Shown: in pieces, positions 54,491 to 63,963 of the stretch
Position numbering within the stretch: position 1 is the first letter of the stretch
Layout of the letters: every line of letters starts with the position of its first letter
Source: Opitutales bacterium
GTDB lineage: Bacteria > Verrucomicrobiota > Verrucomicrobiia > Opitutales > JABSRG01
Length of the DNA stretch: 64,000 nt
NCBI GenBank assembly: GCA_013215165.1
Contig: JABSRG010000008.1
Span: 1 to 64,000 of the forward strand
Reading direction: 5' to 3'
Made by a program: the position numbers and the translations under genes
The notes under the pieces: model-generated
What the model saw: only the letters and a program-made list of their open reading frames with translations
Database searches by the model: none
What the model was told of the DNA's origin: nothing

Positions 54491-55245
54491 AAAAGGTCAG
54501 CAATTTCTGGAACGACCTTTTCTCTCCGTCCACTTACCATTCGGGCAAAATAGGGATCCACTTCACCGACTAAATCGGGTTCCTCCTCGATATCTGGATC
54601 GTCCTCAAACATTGGATCCGCCATATCAAATGCTAGAGATGCACGCCGAGCGACCGGCTCCAAAATGAGCGCAGGATTATCAAAACCCTTTTTCTTAACT
54701 GGAAAGAAAAGACAGGGTAAATGCTGTTTTTTATAACGATCTTCTATTTCCTGAATTTGCTTACCGGGTATACCATCGCGGCGGGACAGCATCACGCAGT
54801 CAGAAAAATGCACACACGCATCGAGCCACTTTTCAAGCTCCTTGGTATGGGCGACCGCTCGCCTACAATCGATCCATGTAAAGATACGGCCAATCCTAAA
54901 TTGCATGCGTTCCGCAAATCCGACGATCGCTTCGAGTTGGTCTACAGGATTGCGCAACGGCTCTGTGATTAAAAATATCCGGTCGCGTGCACTTCCCGCT
55001 CCGGCAGATAGAGCGTTGCATTGGATTACCCCATCGTCCCAGGACCATGGCACCAATTGGACCGCATGCGAAGCATCGAGACTACGTGCCGCTTCGGTCA
55101 CCCCATCAGCACGAGACATCAGTACGACATTTGATCCAACGTCCGTGGGATCATTCTCAATCAAATCCAATAGCCCAGCACGCCGCCCCGAATCGGGTAT
55201 ACCCAATATAACGAATAGCCATGGACGATTAAAATCCGGATTCAT
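54487..55245 (-). CDS. G3E/CobW-like protein with degenerate P-loop
   Basis: 252 residues. It reads like a CobW-type GTPase core: LFVILGIPDSGRRAGLLDLI at the P-loop position, then FLITEPLRNPVDQLEAIVGF, RIGRIFTWIDCRRA and CVMLSRRDGIPGKQIQEIED in the right order. But the Walker A lysine and Ser/Thr are replaced by R21-R22 (G15-I-P-D-S-G-R-R). The C-terminus is very acidic (MFEDDPDIEEEPDLVGEVDP). ATG 55245 overlaps the aroC stop by one base (TGATG); the open frame extends upstream to 55278 but this start is preferred. Role unknown. Confidence 0.6.
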   Translation of the reverse strand: MNPDFNRPWLFVILGIPDSGRRAGLLDLIENDPTDVGSNVVLMSRADGVTEAARSLDASHAVQLVPWSWDDGVIQCNALSAGAGSARDRIFLITEPLRNPVDQLEAIVGFAERMQFRIGRIFTWIDCRRAVAHTKELEKWLDACVHFSDCVMLSRRDGIPGKQIQEIEDRYKKQHLPCLFFPVKKKGFDNPALILEPVARRASLAFDMADPMFEDDPDIEEEPDLVGEVDPYFARMVSGRREKVVPEIADLF

Positions 55246-56348
55246 CAATCCGCTTTTGAAGCTGGAAATGTTCTGCACTGAGCCTGGAAACGCATCCAGT
55301 GATCAATGACCACCAGTGCCGCCATGCTCTCCACGATCGGCACTGCACGTGGGACCACACACGGATCGTGTCGCCCCTTACCTTCGATCTCTACCGCTTG
55401 ACCAGACTCATCGACCGTCTGCTGCGCTGAACGCACGGTAGCGGTAGGTTTGAAAGCTACCCGAAAGTGTAAGTCTTCCCCATTTGATATACCGCCTTGG
55501 ACCCCACCTGAACGATTTGTCTGTGTACCCACCTGACCGTCCTCCTTCGTTACAAATACATCATTGTGCTGCAAACCCGTGAGGCGCGTTCCCTCGAAGC
55601 CGGAGCCCACCTCAAAGCCCTTTGTCGCTGGCAGCGATAACATCGCCTTGGCCAAATCAGCCTCCAAACGATCAAAAACCGGTTCACCCAACCCAACAGG
55701 AAGTCCACGAAGCCGGCATTCGATACGACCACCCACACTATTTCCCTGGTTTCGCATCTCTTTTATGCGCTCGATCATCTGATCTGCCACGGATGCATCG
55801 GGGCAACGGACTGGAGTGGCTTCCACTGACTCAAGAGAGGGAAAACTCAGGTTGGGATCCGCGTCAATGTCGTGGATGCTCGACACAAAGGCGCGTATTT
55901 CTACGCCAGCCACATTCAAGATCTTCTTTGCCAGGGCGCCTGCTGCCACCCTTCCAATTGTCTCTCGAGCTGAAGAGCGCCCTCCTCCCTCGGGATTGCG
56001 GATCCCATATTTAGTCTGGTAAGTGAAATCTGCATGGCTTGGACGAAACTTGTCTCGCATTTCATCATAGGCAGAGGGGTTGTGGTCCTTATTGCCAACA
56101 AACATAGCTATGGGTGTCCCCAATGTCCGGTCCTCGTAAATTCCCGACAAGATGGACACTGCATCCGCCTCCTTGCGTGGAGTCGAAATCCTGCTCTGAC
56201 CTGGCTTCCGCCGATCGAGCTCCATTTGAATTTCTTCAGGTGTGATCGCGATTCCCGGCGGACAGCCGTCGATGACGACCCCCACTCCCCCTCCATGGCT
56301 TTCCCCAAAGGTTGAAATGCGAAATAGCTTACCAAATACGTTTCCCAT
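55245..56348 (-). CDS. aroC: Chorismate synthase
   Basis: 367 residues. [20 protein letters not shown] is motif 1; SPHAD-type [38 protein letters not shown] (motif 2) and [20 protein letters not shown] (motif 3 with FKPTATV) follow. It makes chorismate from EPSP using reduced FMN. Translation is coupled to the next gene by stop-start overlap. Confidence 0.97.
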   Translation of the reverse strand: MGNVFGKLFRISTFGESHGGGVGVVIDGCPPGIAITPEEIQMELDRRKPGQSRISTPRKEADAVSILSGIYEDRTLGTPIAMFVGNKDHNPSAYDEMRDKFRPSHADFTYQTKYGIRNPEGGGRSSARETIGRVAAGALAKKILNVAGVEIRAFVSSIHDIDADPNLSFPSLESVEATPVRCPDASVADQMIERIKEMRNQGNSVGGRIECRLRGLPVGLGEPVFDRLEADLAKAMLSLPATKGFEVGSGFEGTRLTGLQHNDVFVTKEDGQVGTQTNRSGGVQGGISNGEDLHFRVAFKPTATVRSAQQTVDESGQAVEIEGKGRHDPCVVPRAVPIVESMAALVVIDHWMRFQAQCRTFPASKAD

Positions 56349-56523
56349 AAATCAGTAGATTCGTTCGAAAGCCTTCCAACATTCGCCCCCCTCACTCAGG
56401 GTCAATGTTTTAGACGTCAGCAAAACTAGGCTTCACACGGAGCAAACCCGCAGATTAATTACAATTGACCAAGATTTTGCCGACCTAGAAGACAGTCTTA
56501 ACCTTATTCGAATCCACTTCCAC

Positions 56524-57300
56524 GTGTTTGCCCTTTCTGACGACAGGATCGCCATTTTCAGTGACGTGCATTCCAATGTTTATGCCCTGAAAGCAGTATT
56601 GGAAGATGCGTTCCTACTGGATATTGAACGCCATATTTGTTTGGGAGACATCGTTGGCTATGGGGCGCACCCGTCGGAGTGCCTCGAAATGATTCGCGAG
56701 TTGGAGTGCCCGGTCGTTCAGGGAAATCACGACTACATGGCTGCAGAGAGCGTGCCCGACACTGACCTGATGACAGGCGCTTCGGCCGGAGCCGTTTTCT
56801 CGAAAGAAGCTCTCAATGAAGAGCAACTCGGCTATCTACGGGACTTGCCACGCAAACGGGTCATCGGTGATGCTACTTACTCGCACGCGTCCCTTGAAGA
56901 GCCAGAACAGTGGGGCTACGTGTTTTCAACAATTGCTGCTGAAGGCCACCTTCAATCGATTGACACCCCCGTTTCGTTCATGGGTCACACCCACGTCCCT
57001 GTGTGTTACAGCCTCTCGGAACTGGATATTGGAGAGACGTTCTTAAATTGGGAAAACGTTATAGAATCCTCCCTCATTGATGGTATCCAAATCGATCATG
57101 ATACGCCCTCGATGATTAACGTTGGATCGGTAGGACAACCCCGCGATGGCGACCCAAGAGCAAGCTATGTTATTTACTCACCATCACAAAAGATGGCCCT
57201 ACTCCGTCGCGTTATCTATGACGTTCAAGCTGCCCAAAAAGCCATCCTAGATGTAAAGCTTCCCCTCTTCTCCGCGCAAAGGCTCGAAATCGGAGAATAG
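56524..57300 (+). CDS. Metallophosphoesterase (YfcE-like calcineurin fold)
   Basis: 258 residues. All dimetal motifs are visible: IAIFSDVHSNVYALKAVL (D-x-H), ICLGDIVGYGAHP (GD), VVQGNHDYMAAE (GNHD), YSHASLEEPEQW and FMGHTHVPV (GHTH). This is the single-domain phosphodiesterase/phosphatase group; substrate unknown. The GTG start at 56524 gives the best fit to the first strand. Confidence 0.88.
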   Translation: MFALSDDRIAIFSDVHSNVYALKAVLEDAFLLDIERHICLGDIVGYGAHPSECLEMIRELECPVVQGNHDYMAAESVPDTDLMTGASAGAVFSKEALNEEQLGYLRDLPRKRVIGDATYSHASLEEPEQWGYVFSTIAAEGHLQSIDTPVSFMGHTHVPVCYSLSELDIGETFLNWENVIESSLIDGIQIDHDTPSMINVGSVGQPRDGDPRASYVIYSPSQKMALLRRVIYDVQAAQKAILDVKLPLFSAQRLEIGE

Positions 57301-57462
57301 CAGCTTTGAGCAATCATGGAGTAGGCCCATGATGAATTTGTTCGCCAACATATCTAGGCCTAACGAGATTTGAGTGATGGCTTTAGGGCTGACTCCATAC
57401 TATCTCCTAAAAAACACGAATTCCTGGACAGATACTAGGATGAATGACTGTTCAGTTTTTGC

Positions 57463-58395
57463 ATGAGTTCAAGTAAGCAAGAAATCGGCTTCCTCACGAT
57501 GGCCTTTGGGAGACCTAAGTATATCAAACAAGCCGAAGATCTCGCGCGCTCACTCAGAGCTAATATGCCAGGCTATCGCATCGCACTCATTACTGATCAA
57601 GAAGCCTATTCAAACGAACTCTTCGATCAGGTCATACCGCTCAAGGCAGATCACGGCAAAGGAGTTGTCCAAAAACTCTTTCTCTACGACTACTCTCCCT
57701 TCGAAGAGACCCTCTTTATCGATGCCGATAGCATCTGCCTCAAACCCTTCGATGACGAGCTAGACGCTATCCGTAAATACGGATTTTCACCAATTTGGTC
57801 TGGATTTCGTCACCCAGGTCAAAAGGACCCCTACCTTGAAGACCTCTCTTTCACCCTGAGCCAGGTAGGCATCAAACGCATGCCTAAGTTTAACGGCGGA
57901 GTATACTACTTTGATCGCGGCCCATTCGCCCAGTCGGTCGTGGAAAAGGCCCACCAAATATATCAAGATCGCGCTGCCTTAAAAATCCGTAATTTCGATT
58001 CTGCAGGGCCAAACGACGAGACAATTTATGGCCTTGCCCTAGAAAGTACCGGTCGCCAGGCCTATCATGCCTGGGGAAAATTCATGAAGACACCTCTAAG
58101 TGCGATCACACGGATAAAAGTCGATCCGAAGCGACAAATCTGCGAGTTCTCCAACAAATACGCGCACCAGACCCCCGCGATTCTCCACTTCGCAGGCCCG
58201 TCAGTCAGAAGCCTCGAATACAAATTCTGTATTTGGTATTTCAATAAAAAGCCAGGAACAACCGTCTATAACACTGTGCTCGGGCTCCTAACCCTCTGGC
58301 AATACCTCACCTTCTATCCAATATCGAAAATTAATAGCATCGGGTTCGCGATTTACGAAAACACACGCGGCAAAAATCAAAGTTCACAAGCCTAA
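57463..58395 (+). CDS. GT8-like glycosyltransferase
   Basis: 310 residues. IGFLTMAFGRPKYIKQAEDL followed by ARSLRANMPGYRIALITDQE fits a GT-A start; EETLFIDADSICL holds the D87-A-D89 metal motif; FNGGVYYFDRGPFAQSVVEK and PAILHFAGPS match GT8 and similar families (second metal His). No signal peptide. The acceptor is unknown; an envelope sugar role is likely. It stands alone; ATCATGG...CCATGAT (57314-57334) before it may end the previous gene. Confidence 0.75.
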   Translation: MSSSKQEIGFLTMAFGRPKYIKQAEDLARSLRANMPGYRIALITDQEAYSNELFDQVIPLKADHGKGVVQKLFLYDYSPFEETLFIDADSICLKPFDDELDAIRKYGFSPIWSGFRHPGQKDPYLEDLSFTLSQVGIKRMPKFNGGVYYFDRGPFAQSVVEKAHQIYQDRAALKIRNFDSAGPNDETIYGLALESTGRQAYHAWGKFMKTPLSAITRIKVDPKRQICEFSNKYAHQTPAILHFAGPSVRSLEYKFCIWYFNKKPGTTVYNTVLGLLTLWQYLTFYPISKINSIGFAIYENTRGKNQSSQA

Positions 58396-58421
58396 ACTGA
58401 ATACGTTTTTATGCCAAAAGA

Positions 58422-58871
58422 CTAATTGCCCTCATTTTCGGAGGAAGTCCGGTCACTGACTTTGAGCAATTTGTTTAAATTCAGTGTTTTGCCCGAATCA
58501 TCGATAATTCGAGAAAACGTAACACGCGCGGTGTCAAATGGCTTTTCCGCAGGAAATGAGAAACTAATGACAGCCTCCTCCCCGGATTCAATCGGCTCAA
58601 TCTCATCATCGGCCCGCTCGGCCCCACCTCCAAATAACCACTCTGAATGATTTCCCACGACCTTACCTTCAGTGTCCATCAAGAACACCCAGACACGGGC
58701 GCTCGAAATCGTGGTATCCGATTTATTTGTCATTTCCAAATCGATCGAAGCCCGGCCTCCACTCCAACTATAAGCGTTCACATCAACCAGGACCTCCGCA
58801 GCCGACTGGTTCGAAAAGCCAAGGAAACTAGAGACAGCTACTAAAACAAAAAAGAAACGCGATTTTATCAT
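58422..58871 (-). CDS. Secreted beta-sandwich protein of unknown function
   Basis: 149 residues. A clear signal peptide (FFFVLVAVSSFLGFSNQSAA) is followed by LVDVNAYSWSGGRASIDLEM, VWVFLMDTEGKVVGNHSEWL and EAVISFSFPAEKPFDTARVT, alternating strands like FxLYD/DUF-type Ig-like domains of the periplasm. No enzyme motif. It lies downstream of the DUF4340 gene on the same strand, 129 bases away, and may belong to that operon. Confidence 0.65.
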   Translation of the reverse strand: MIKSRFFFVLVAVSSFLGFSNQSAAEVLVDVNAYSWSGGRASIDLEMTNKSDTTISSARVWVFLMDTEGKVVGNHSEWLFGGGAERADDEIEPIESGEEAVISFSFPAEKPFDTARVTFSRIIDDSGKTLNLNKLLKVSDRTSSENEGN

Positions 58872-59000
58872 ATTCTAAAGGGCTTGGCACTGCCGGAAGC
58901 TAAGTCAATCACACACTACACAGCCTATCTGGAAATGACGGTGTTCGCGGGGGACGTGACATTGGCTCGAGGGCGTATTTTGCTGCAAGTATTGCGGCAA

Positions 59001-60053
59001 TTAAGGCGTATCGTCCGTCTGAGTTTCAACGAGAATATCCCATTCGATGGGGAATTGCTTAAACGTTGAGCTGGACAGCTTATAAGCTATTGAATCTATA
59101 GCCGGGCCGATTCCAGTCATCACTAAATAAGCGTCGCCTGCTGGTTTTGTCTCGGGCTCATTCTCCCCTACTCCTTCATCAGATGGCTCTGGGCCCTCCT
59201 CGAAGACTTCGGGCAGAAGTATTTGTTCGGGGCGGCGGCCTACTCTGTAAACTACCTCCTTTCCGGAGTCATATACTAAAGTTATTTCATGGGCATAGAC
59301 CATGGCTTCTTCGACCGCTGGATCATCGATGGCTGTGGCTGAATCAACGCGCGGATCCAACATGGCATCAATTGCTCGTCTCACCTGCTCCTGATCCAAT
59401 GCCTGCCCTTCCGGCAGGCTCGTTGCTGCGCTGTAATGATTGGTAGCGTCGTCACGAGTGAGTTCGATCTGGTATCCGTTGAGGTATTTGAGCGTGACCG
59501 TCTTCAGGCCGCCGACTTCGAGGCCCAGCGGCGTTTTGTCCGCCCAGGCCAGTGGATAAAATTCCAACGCTGGTGAACGATCTACAAGGAGCGCTTTAGG
59601 TGATTGCGATGTCTTGGCAAAGACGCCTCCGGTCTCCCCCGGCCGGCCAAATGCGACGCGTCCCAATTCAAGACCGTCCAAGTCTCTGAACACGATGAGC
59701 TCATCACCCAAATCCAGCGCGGCCATCCGCTCTGGATTTTCCGTTACTGCCCGAATCACCTTTAATTCTCCTAGCTCGGTGACGAGACGACGCAGGCGGG
59801 TGAACTCAATGGGGAGACGATAGTATTCCTCAATCATCCACTGATTACCTTGAAGCATTAATGTAACCGAGGCCACATCTGCCCCATCGAATAACTCTAT
59901 AGAGCGCGCTGCATTCAAGGTGTCCCCGGACACGAGTGCAGTGCCGATAATGGGATCTACTGTGTAACTCTTTCCTTGTTGTCGGACAAACCACATTCCG
60001 ATGGTGAAAAGACCCAAAGCTGCGACGGCAATAGCTAGATGCTTCAGTTTCAT
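59001..60053 (-). CDS. DUF4340 envelope protein
   Basis: 350 residues with one N-terminal membrane anchor (HLAIAVAALGLFTIGMWFVR) and an exported remainder. ASVTLMLQGNQWMIEEYYRL, FTRLRRLVTELGELKVIRAV and the repeated strand-rich pattern fit DUF4340 (PF14238). An acidic linker (VFEEGPEPSDEGVGENEPE) lies near the end. Family members sit beside GldG/ABC-2 genes, as here (17 bases after the GldG-like gene). Confidence 0.8.
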   Translation of the reverse strand: MKLKHLAIAVAALGLFTIGMWFVRQQGKSYTVDPIIGTALVSGDTLNAARSIELFDGADVASVTLMLQGNQWMIEEYYRLPIEFTRLRRLVTELGELKVIRAVTENPERMAALDLGDELIVFRDLDGLELGRVAFGRPGETGGVFAKTSQSPKALLVDRSPALEFYPLAWADKTPLGLEVGGLKTVTLKYLNGYQIELTRDDATNHYSAATSLPEGQALDQEQVRRAIDAMLDPRVDSATAIDDPAVEEAMVYAHEITLVYDSGKEVVYRVGRRPEQILLPEVFEEGPEPSDEGVGENEPETKPAGDAYLVMTGIGPAIDSIAYKLSSSTFKQFPIEWDILVETQTDDTP

Positions 60054-60070
60054 ACCTGATTGTCTTACAA

Positions 60071-61996
60071 TTATTTGCGTTTCCCGCGCTGGACGAAAAA
60101 GGCGATTCCAAAGAGAATAATGATTACGGGCGAAACGATCATATTAAACGCGGCAAGGGTGATTTCCGTGGCTTCAATGTCTTCACGCATGGTCTTACGA
60201 ATTTCTCGAAGGCGCTGACGAAAATCCGCCTCGTTGTTGCGCAAGTCTTCAATCGCATCGAGCACTTCAGGAGATGCGACGAGGATGCCCTGGGAGTCTT
60301 GCTGTTGTTGAAGTTCACGGAGTTGACGCGAGGTCTCTGCAATCTGAGCCTCCACCTCAATTTGAGCATTGCGGAAGCTTTCTTGGGCTGCGCGTTCCAT
60401 CGCCTCGATTCGGTCAAATGTGCGGAATATGCTGCCTTTACCTCGGATATTTAGCAGTGCTTCACTGCCGGCGAGCGAATCGATGAGGTTCGCAAAAAAT
60501 GCCAGATTATCATTATAGGGTCGGTAGGACTCCGCGCCAAAGAGATTCACTCGCTGAACAGCGAATTCGTCAAAGATGAAGTCGGTGTCTGAGAGCACCA
60601 CAATCCGGCTTGTTTCAGCAGATTCGCTCAAAAAACTGTTCGTTTCCCCTCCGCCTTCAAGCAATGAGTTTTGAAGTGCCTCGATCAGTTGTTCACCCTC
60701 ATCTTTTTCCTCCTCGGGCTTCGGAGGAGATCCGTCCGGGAAGGCAGTCTGAAACTTACCCGTCATCACTCCAGCGAGGGTGCGCTCGATAGAATCGGGC
60801 AATATCTGATCCATCAGTTGATCCGGTGGTAAGAAGCTGAGTGAGCCATTAATCATTTCTCCACTGCGTTTGGATGTGTGGAGCAAGCGCTCAAACTGAA
60901 CATTCGGTCGCGGCGAAACACTTAGGCTACCGGGCTCGATCAACCAGATAGAATTGAGTTGGGCCATCACGGGGTTTTCGCTGTCGAAAGACTCGAGCGC
61001 GACATAGGTAGGATTCAGCAATGGTGCACTGGAATTCTGGGAGAAAACCTGAAGCGCGTTATCGAGATCTCCAACAACTTTCTGTGGGTCAAAGCTGATA
61101 CCGTAGCCGGAAAGTAAATTATCCAAATCACTAGAACTGACCTGTGACGGCGGCCCTCCAAACATACCGCCACTTTGCTGGGCGCTCTGCATACGTCTCA
61201 CAGTCGAAGACGGATCGATAGCAAAGAGCACAGGTTTTCCAGAAAGAACAAATTGATCAATAGCGAACAGCATGTAAGGCTCCATCTTGGGAGGATGGAT
61301 TACAGCCAAAATATCTATAGATTCCAGTGAAGCCTCATCCCTGTGATCCAAGAAACTCACATCATAGGTTCGCCTCAACTCATCCACAACCAGCCAGGGC
61401 GGAACACCTTGAGTCGGCTGTCCGGGTATCATTGACGGCATGGTGGCTCCATCCATATCAAGTGCTGTAATAATACCGAGCCTAGGCCGCGTCAGGAGTG
61501 TGGTTTCGTAGATTAGACGTGAAATATCATACTCCATGAAGGGCTCACGCTCCGGCTGGAAAAATGGAATGAGTGTCTCTTTCTCAGCCTGAACGACATG
61601 CAATCCGAGAAACAGGGGCGCTCCGTTGGGCAGCGGCTGGCGAGTCAAGCCGGCCCGGATGGCGTTTTCTTCATCTGCTGTGTCAGGACGGGGATCTATT
61701 GATATGAGCCGGACTAAATAGCCTCCAGCACGGTCGTATTGCTCCAAGAGGTCTTCCGCGCGTTCGGCGAAGTTTTTGAAGCTCACCGGCACGCCGTCAG
61801 CCGACGATGAATAATAGAAAGTGAGCTCTATCGGTTCCTCCAACTCATTCAGTAATGCGTTTGTGCCTGGAGACAGGCTATAAAGCTTGCCAGAGGTCAT
61901 ATCGATCTGACCGGGCAGCAGATTACCAACAATGTTTATAAGAATTAAAGCCGCCACTAGAAGAAGGACGGCCGAAAGAGTCTGTGTAGATTTCAT
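60071..61996 (-). CDS. GldG-like ABC transporter auxiliary protein
   Basis: 641 residues. An N-terminal span (TLSAVLLLVAALILINIVGN) and a C-terminal span (AAFNMIVSPVIIILFGIAFF) bracket a large periplasmic part. SGKLYSLSPGTNALLNELEE then PIELTFYYSS is the GldG/ABC_transp_aux (PF09822) signature; a coiled coil (EVEAQIAETSRQLRELQQQQ) precedes the last span. Together with the ABC-2 permease and ATPase it forms a Gld-like exporter of unknown cargo. Gliding need not be implied. Confidence 0.88.
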   Translation of the reverse strand: MKSTQTLSAVLLLVAALILINIVGNLLPGQIDMTSGKLYSLSPGTNALLNELEEPIELTFYYSSSADGVPVSFKNFAERAEDLLEQYDRAGGYLVRLISIDPRPDTADEENAIRAGLTRQPLPNGAPLFLGLHVVQAEKETLIPFFQPEREPFMEYDISRLIYETTLLTRPRLGIITALDMDGATMPSMIPGQPTQGVPPWLVVDELRRTYDVSFLDHRDEASLESIDILAVIHPPKMEPYMLFAIDQFVLSGKPVLFAIDPSSTVRRMQSAQQSGGMFGGPPSQVSSSDLDNLLSGYGISFDPQKVVGDLDNALQVFSQNSSAPLLNPTYVALESFDSENPVMAQLNSIWLIEPGSLSVSPRPNVQFERLLHTSKRSGEMINGSLSFLPPDQLMDQILPDSIERTLAGVMTGKFQTAFPDGSPPKPEEEKDEGEQLIEALQNSLLEGGGETNSFLSESAETSRIVVLSDTDFIFDEFAVQRVNLFGAESYRPYNDNLAFFANLIDSLAGSEALLNIRGKGSIFRTFDRIEAMERAAQESFRNAQIEVEAQIAETSRQLRELQQQQDSQGILVASPEVLDAIEDLRNNEADFRQRLREIRKTMREDIEATEITLAAFNMIVSPVIIILFGIAFFVQRGKRK

Positions 61997-62011
61997 CAGA
62001 TTATCCCTGGG

Positions 62012-62737
62012 CTAGCGTTTCAGGACGTAGAGGTTGAGACTCAGACAAAAGGCTGCCAGTGAGACGAAAAAAGTAACGTTCCCGACCGTGATGAGGCCTT
62101 TGAACATCGCCTCGAAATTGTAAACAAAACTAAAGCGAGCGATCGCATCGACAAGTAGCACCGGAAGGCTCAAGTTTTCCAAGAAATCATTGAATGGGCC
62201 AAATCCCAGAAGGACCAATACCAGGCAGACGGATACACTCACAACAAAGGCAATAACCTGATTTTCAGTAAGCGCTGAGGCCAGTGAACAAATGCCTAAA
62301 TAGGCACCCGCCATAAGTAAGGCACCAAAATAGCCGCTCAGCATAGGACCCAGATCTGGATCCCCAAGATACATTACCGTCAACGGCATCGGTAGGGTCA
62401 ATGCCAGCGCCAATGCTACAAACACCCATGCCGCGAGGAATTTACCCATCACCGCGTCAAATAGACTGATGGGTAGCGTCAGCAAAAGCTCCCAAGTCCC
62501 CGAGCGTTTCTCTTCAGACCAGAGACGCATACCGACGGCAGGAATGAGAAAAAGAAAAACCCAAGGTAAGAAAGTGAAAAATCTATTGAGCGACGCGTCG
62601 TTCCCTTCAAAGAATCGTCCCACAAACCAGGGTAAGCCGATGGATGCGAGGATGAAAGCGACAAGAAAAACGTATGCAACTGGCGTCCTGAAGTAGCCGA
62701 AAAATTCGCGAGCAAAAATGGTACGAAGTCCGTTCAT
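62012..62737 (-). CDS. ABC-2 type permease, GldF-like
   Basis: 241 residues, six hydrophobic spans. TIFAREFFGYFRTPVAYVFL is the ABC-2 start, FLIPAVGMRLWSEEKRSGTW and ELLLTLPISLFDAVMGKFLA are typical family segments. It is the membrane part for the ATPase encoded just upstream (19 bases) and precedes the GldG-like gene by 15 bases. Confidence 0.88.
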   Translation of the reverse strand: MNGLRTIFAREFFGYFRTPVAYVFLVAFILASIGLPWFVGRFFEGNDASLNRFFTFLPWVFLFLIPAVGMRLWSEEKRSGTWELLLTLPISLFDAVMGKFLAAWVFVALALALTLPMPLTVMYLGDPDLGPMLSGYFGALLMAGAYLGICSLASALTENQVIAFVVSVSVCLVLVLLGFGPFNDFLENLSLPVLLVDAIARFSFVYNFEAMFKGLITVGNVTFFVSLAAFCLSLNLYVLKR

Positions 62738-62756
62738 AGCAATTGAGTATTAACGC

Positions 62757-63683
62757 TTAGGCTGCTCGCTGTGTGAGCGCACGGAAGACATCTTCAAGTC
62801 GTACCTCTTCGCGTTCTACAGCATCTAGTTTCAAGTTTTTTTCTGAGGCCATTGAGAGCACCACAGGTCTGAGATCGACTTGATCCCTAGGTTCCAGTGT
62901 CAGGAGATTGGGTTCAGAACGCTCTACCTTTAGCACGTTGTCTCCTCCGTTTAACGCGTCAGCCAATTGTCCAATTGCATCACTCTCTCCCGTCACAGAC
63001 AGGCAATTGTAGCGTGGATGGCGTTTAAGGAGATCATCGGGACGCTCGTCGACGAGCATTCTGCCACGGTTAATAATGATCACCCGATTGCACATAGCAG
63101 ACACCTCTTCCAAAATATGTGTGGACAGGATGATAGCCTTGTCCTGAGCCATGCTTGCGATAAACGACCGCACCTCATCTTTTTGATTCGGGTCAAGGCC
63201 ATCAGTTGGTTCGTCCATGATAAGGCAGCTGGGGTCGTGGAGAATCGCCTGGGCGAGGCCGACGCGCTGTCGAAAGCCCTTACTGAGGGTGTCCATGGTC
63301 TGCCCCATCACTGAGTGGAGATTACAGGATTCCACAGCTCTATGAATGCAGTGGACACTCACAGACGAGTCCATGCCGCGAATACGAGCTATAAAACTCA
63401 GGAATTCTCGCACGGTCATTTCTTGGTAAAGCGGTCCAACCTCGGGCAGATAACCGAGAGAGGTCCGCGCGGCGCGCGGCTCTTCAAAGACATCATGACC
63501 GTTGATGCATGCCGTGCCCGCTGTCGCAGAAAGAAAACCGGTGAGCATCTTCATTGTGGTGGATTTTCCCGCACCATTGGGTCCCAAGAAGCCAAGAATA
63601 TCGCCTGGCTCCACTGTGAATGTCACGTCGTCAACCGCCCGAAACGGACCGTAATCCTTAGCTAGGTGTTTAGCCTCAATCAT
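62757..63683 (-). CDS. ABC transporter ATPase, GldA-like
   Basis: 308 residues from ATG 63683. Walker A GFLGPNGAGKSTTMKMLTGF, signature LSKGFRQRVGLAQAILHDPS, Walker B CLIMDEPTDGLDPNQ and switch STHILEEV are complete, and LGYLPEVGPLYQEMTVREFL is typical of GldA/YxlF-type drug/efflux ATPases. Upstream in-frame ATG at 63725 adds 14 poorly conserved residues. It starts the operon ATPase-permease-GldG-DUF4340. Confidence 0.9.
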   Translation of the reverse strand: MIEAKHLAKDYGPFRAVDDVTFTVEPGDILGFLGPNGAGKSTTMKMLTGFLSATAGTACINGHDVFEEPRAARTSLGYLPEVGPLYQEMTVREFLSFIARIRGMDSSVSVHCIHRAVESCNLHSVMGQTMDTLSKGFRQRVGLAQAILHDPSCLIMDEPTDGLDPNQKDEVRSFIASMAQDKAIILSTHILEEVSAMCNRVIIINRGRMLVDERPDDLLKRHPRYNCLSVTGESDAIGQLADALNGGDNVLKVERSEPNLLTLEPRDQVDLRPVVLSMASEKNLKLDAVEREEVRLEDVFRALTQRAA

Positions 63684-63963
63684 TGCAAAACTGTCGGGGT
63701 AATATGCATTGGGTTTTGATCGCACTTAAGGCGAGTGAAAACAGCTACTCGGATAACTTGTTTCGCTAAAATTCAAGGGAAAACCGAATCATTCGTGTAA
63801 TCCGCAGCAGAATCTTCGAAGTGTAAAAATAATCTAGTAAATGATTATTAATTATTGTTAATCAATGCCTTATAAAGATGATAAGTCGAATAAAATATTG
63901 ATTTTCTTTAGCATTTTTTCAGGATTTTTTCTAATCGAGCACACCCCCTGCTAAATTTTAATC
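63684..63963. other. 280-base AT-rich gap at the right end
   Basis: Between divergent genes. From about 63820 the sequence becomes very AT-rich (AAATGATTATTAATTATTGT, TTATAAAG, AATAAAATATTGATTTTC), unlike the rest of the window. Promoters for both directions are probable. No RNA gene or repeat was recognised. Confidence 0.4.

Noticed and set aside
58884-59069. Rightward 61-codon frame beside the DUF4340 gene
   Set aside because: Half of it is opposite the coding end of the DUF4340 gene and it has no recognisable feature.
63820-63960. Replication origin or attachment site in the AT-rich right end
   Set aside because: AT-rich, but no DnaA-box cluster or repeat pair is visible and the context is an ordinary divergent promoter gap.
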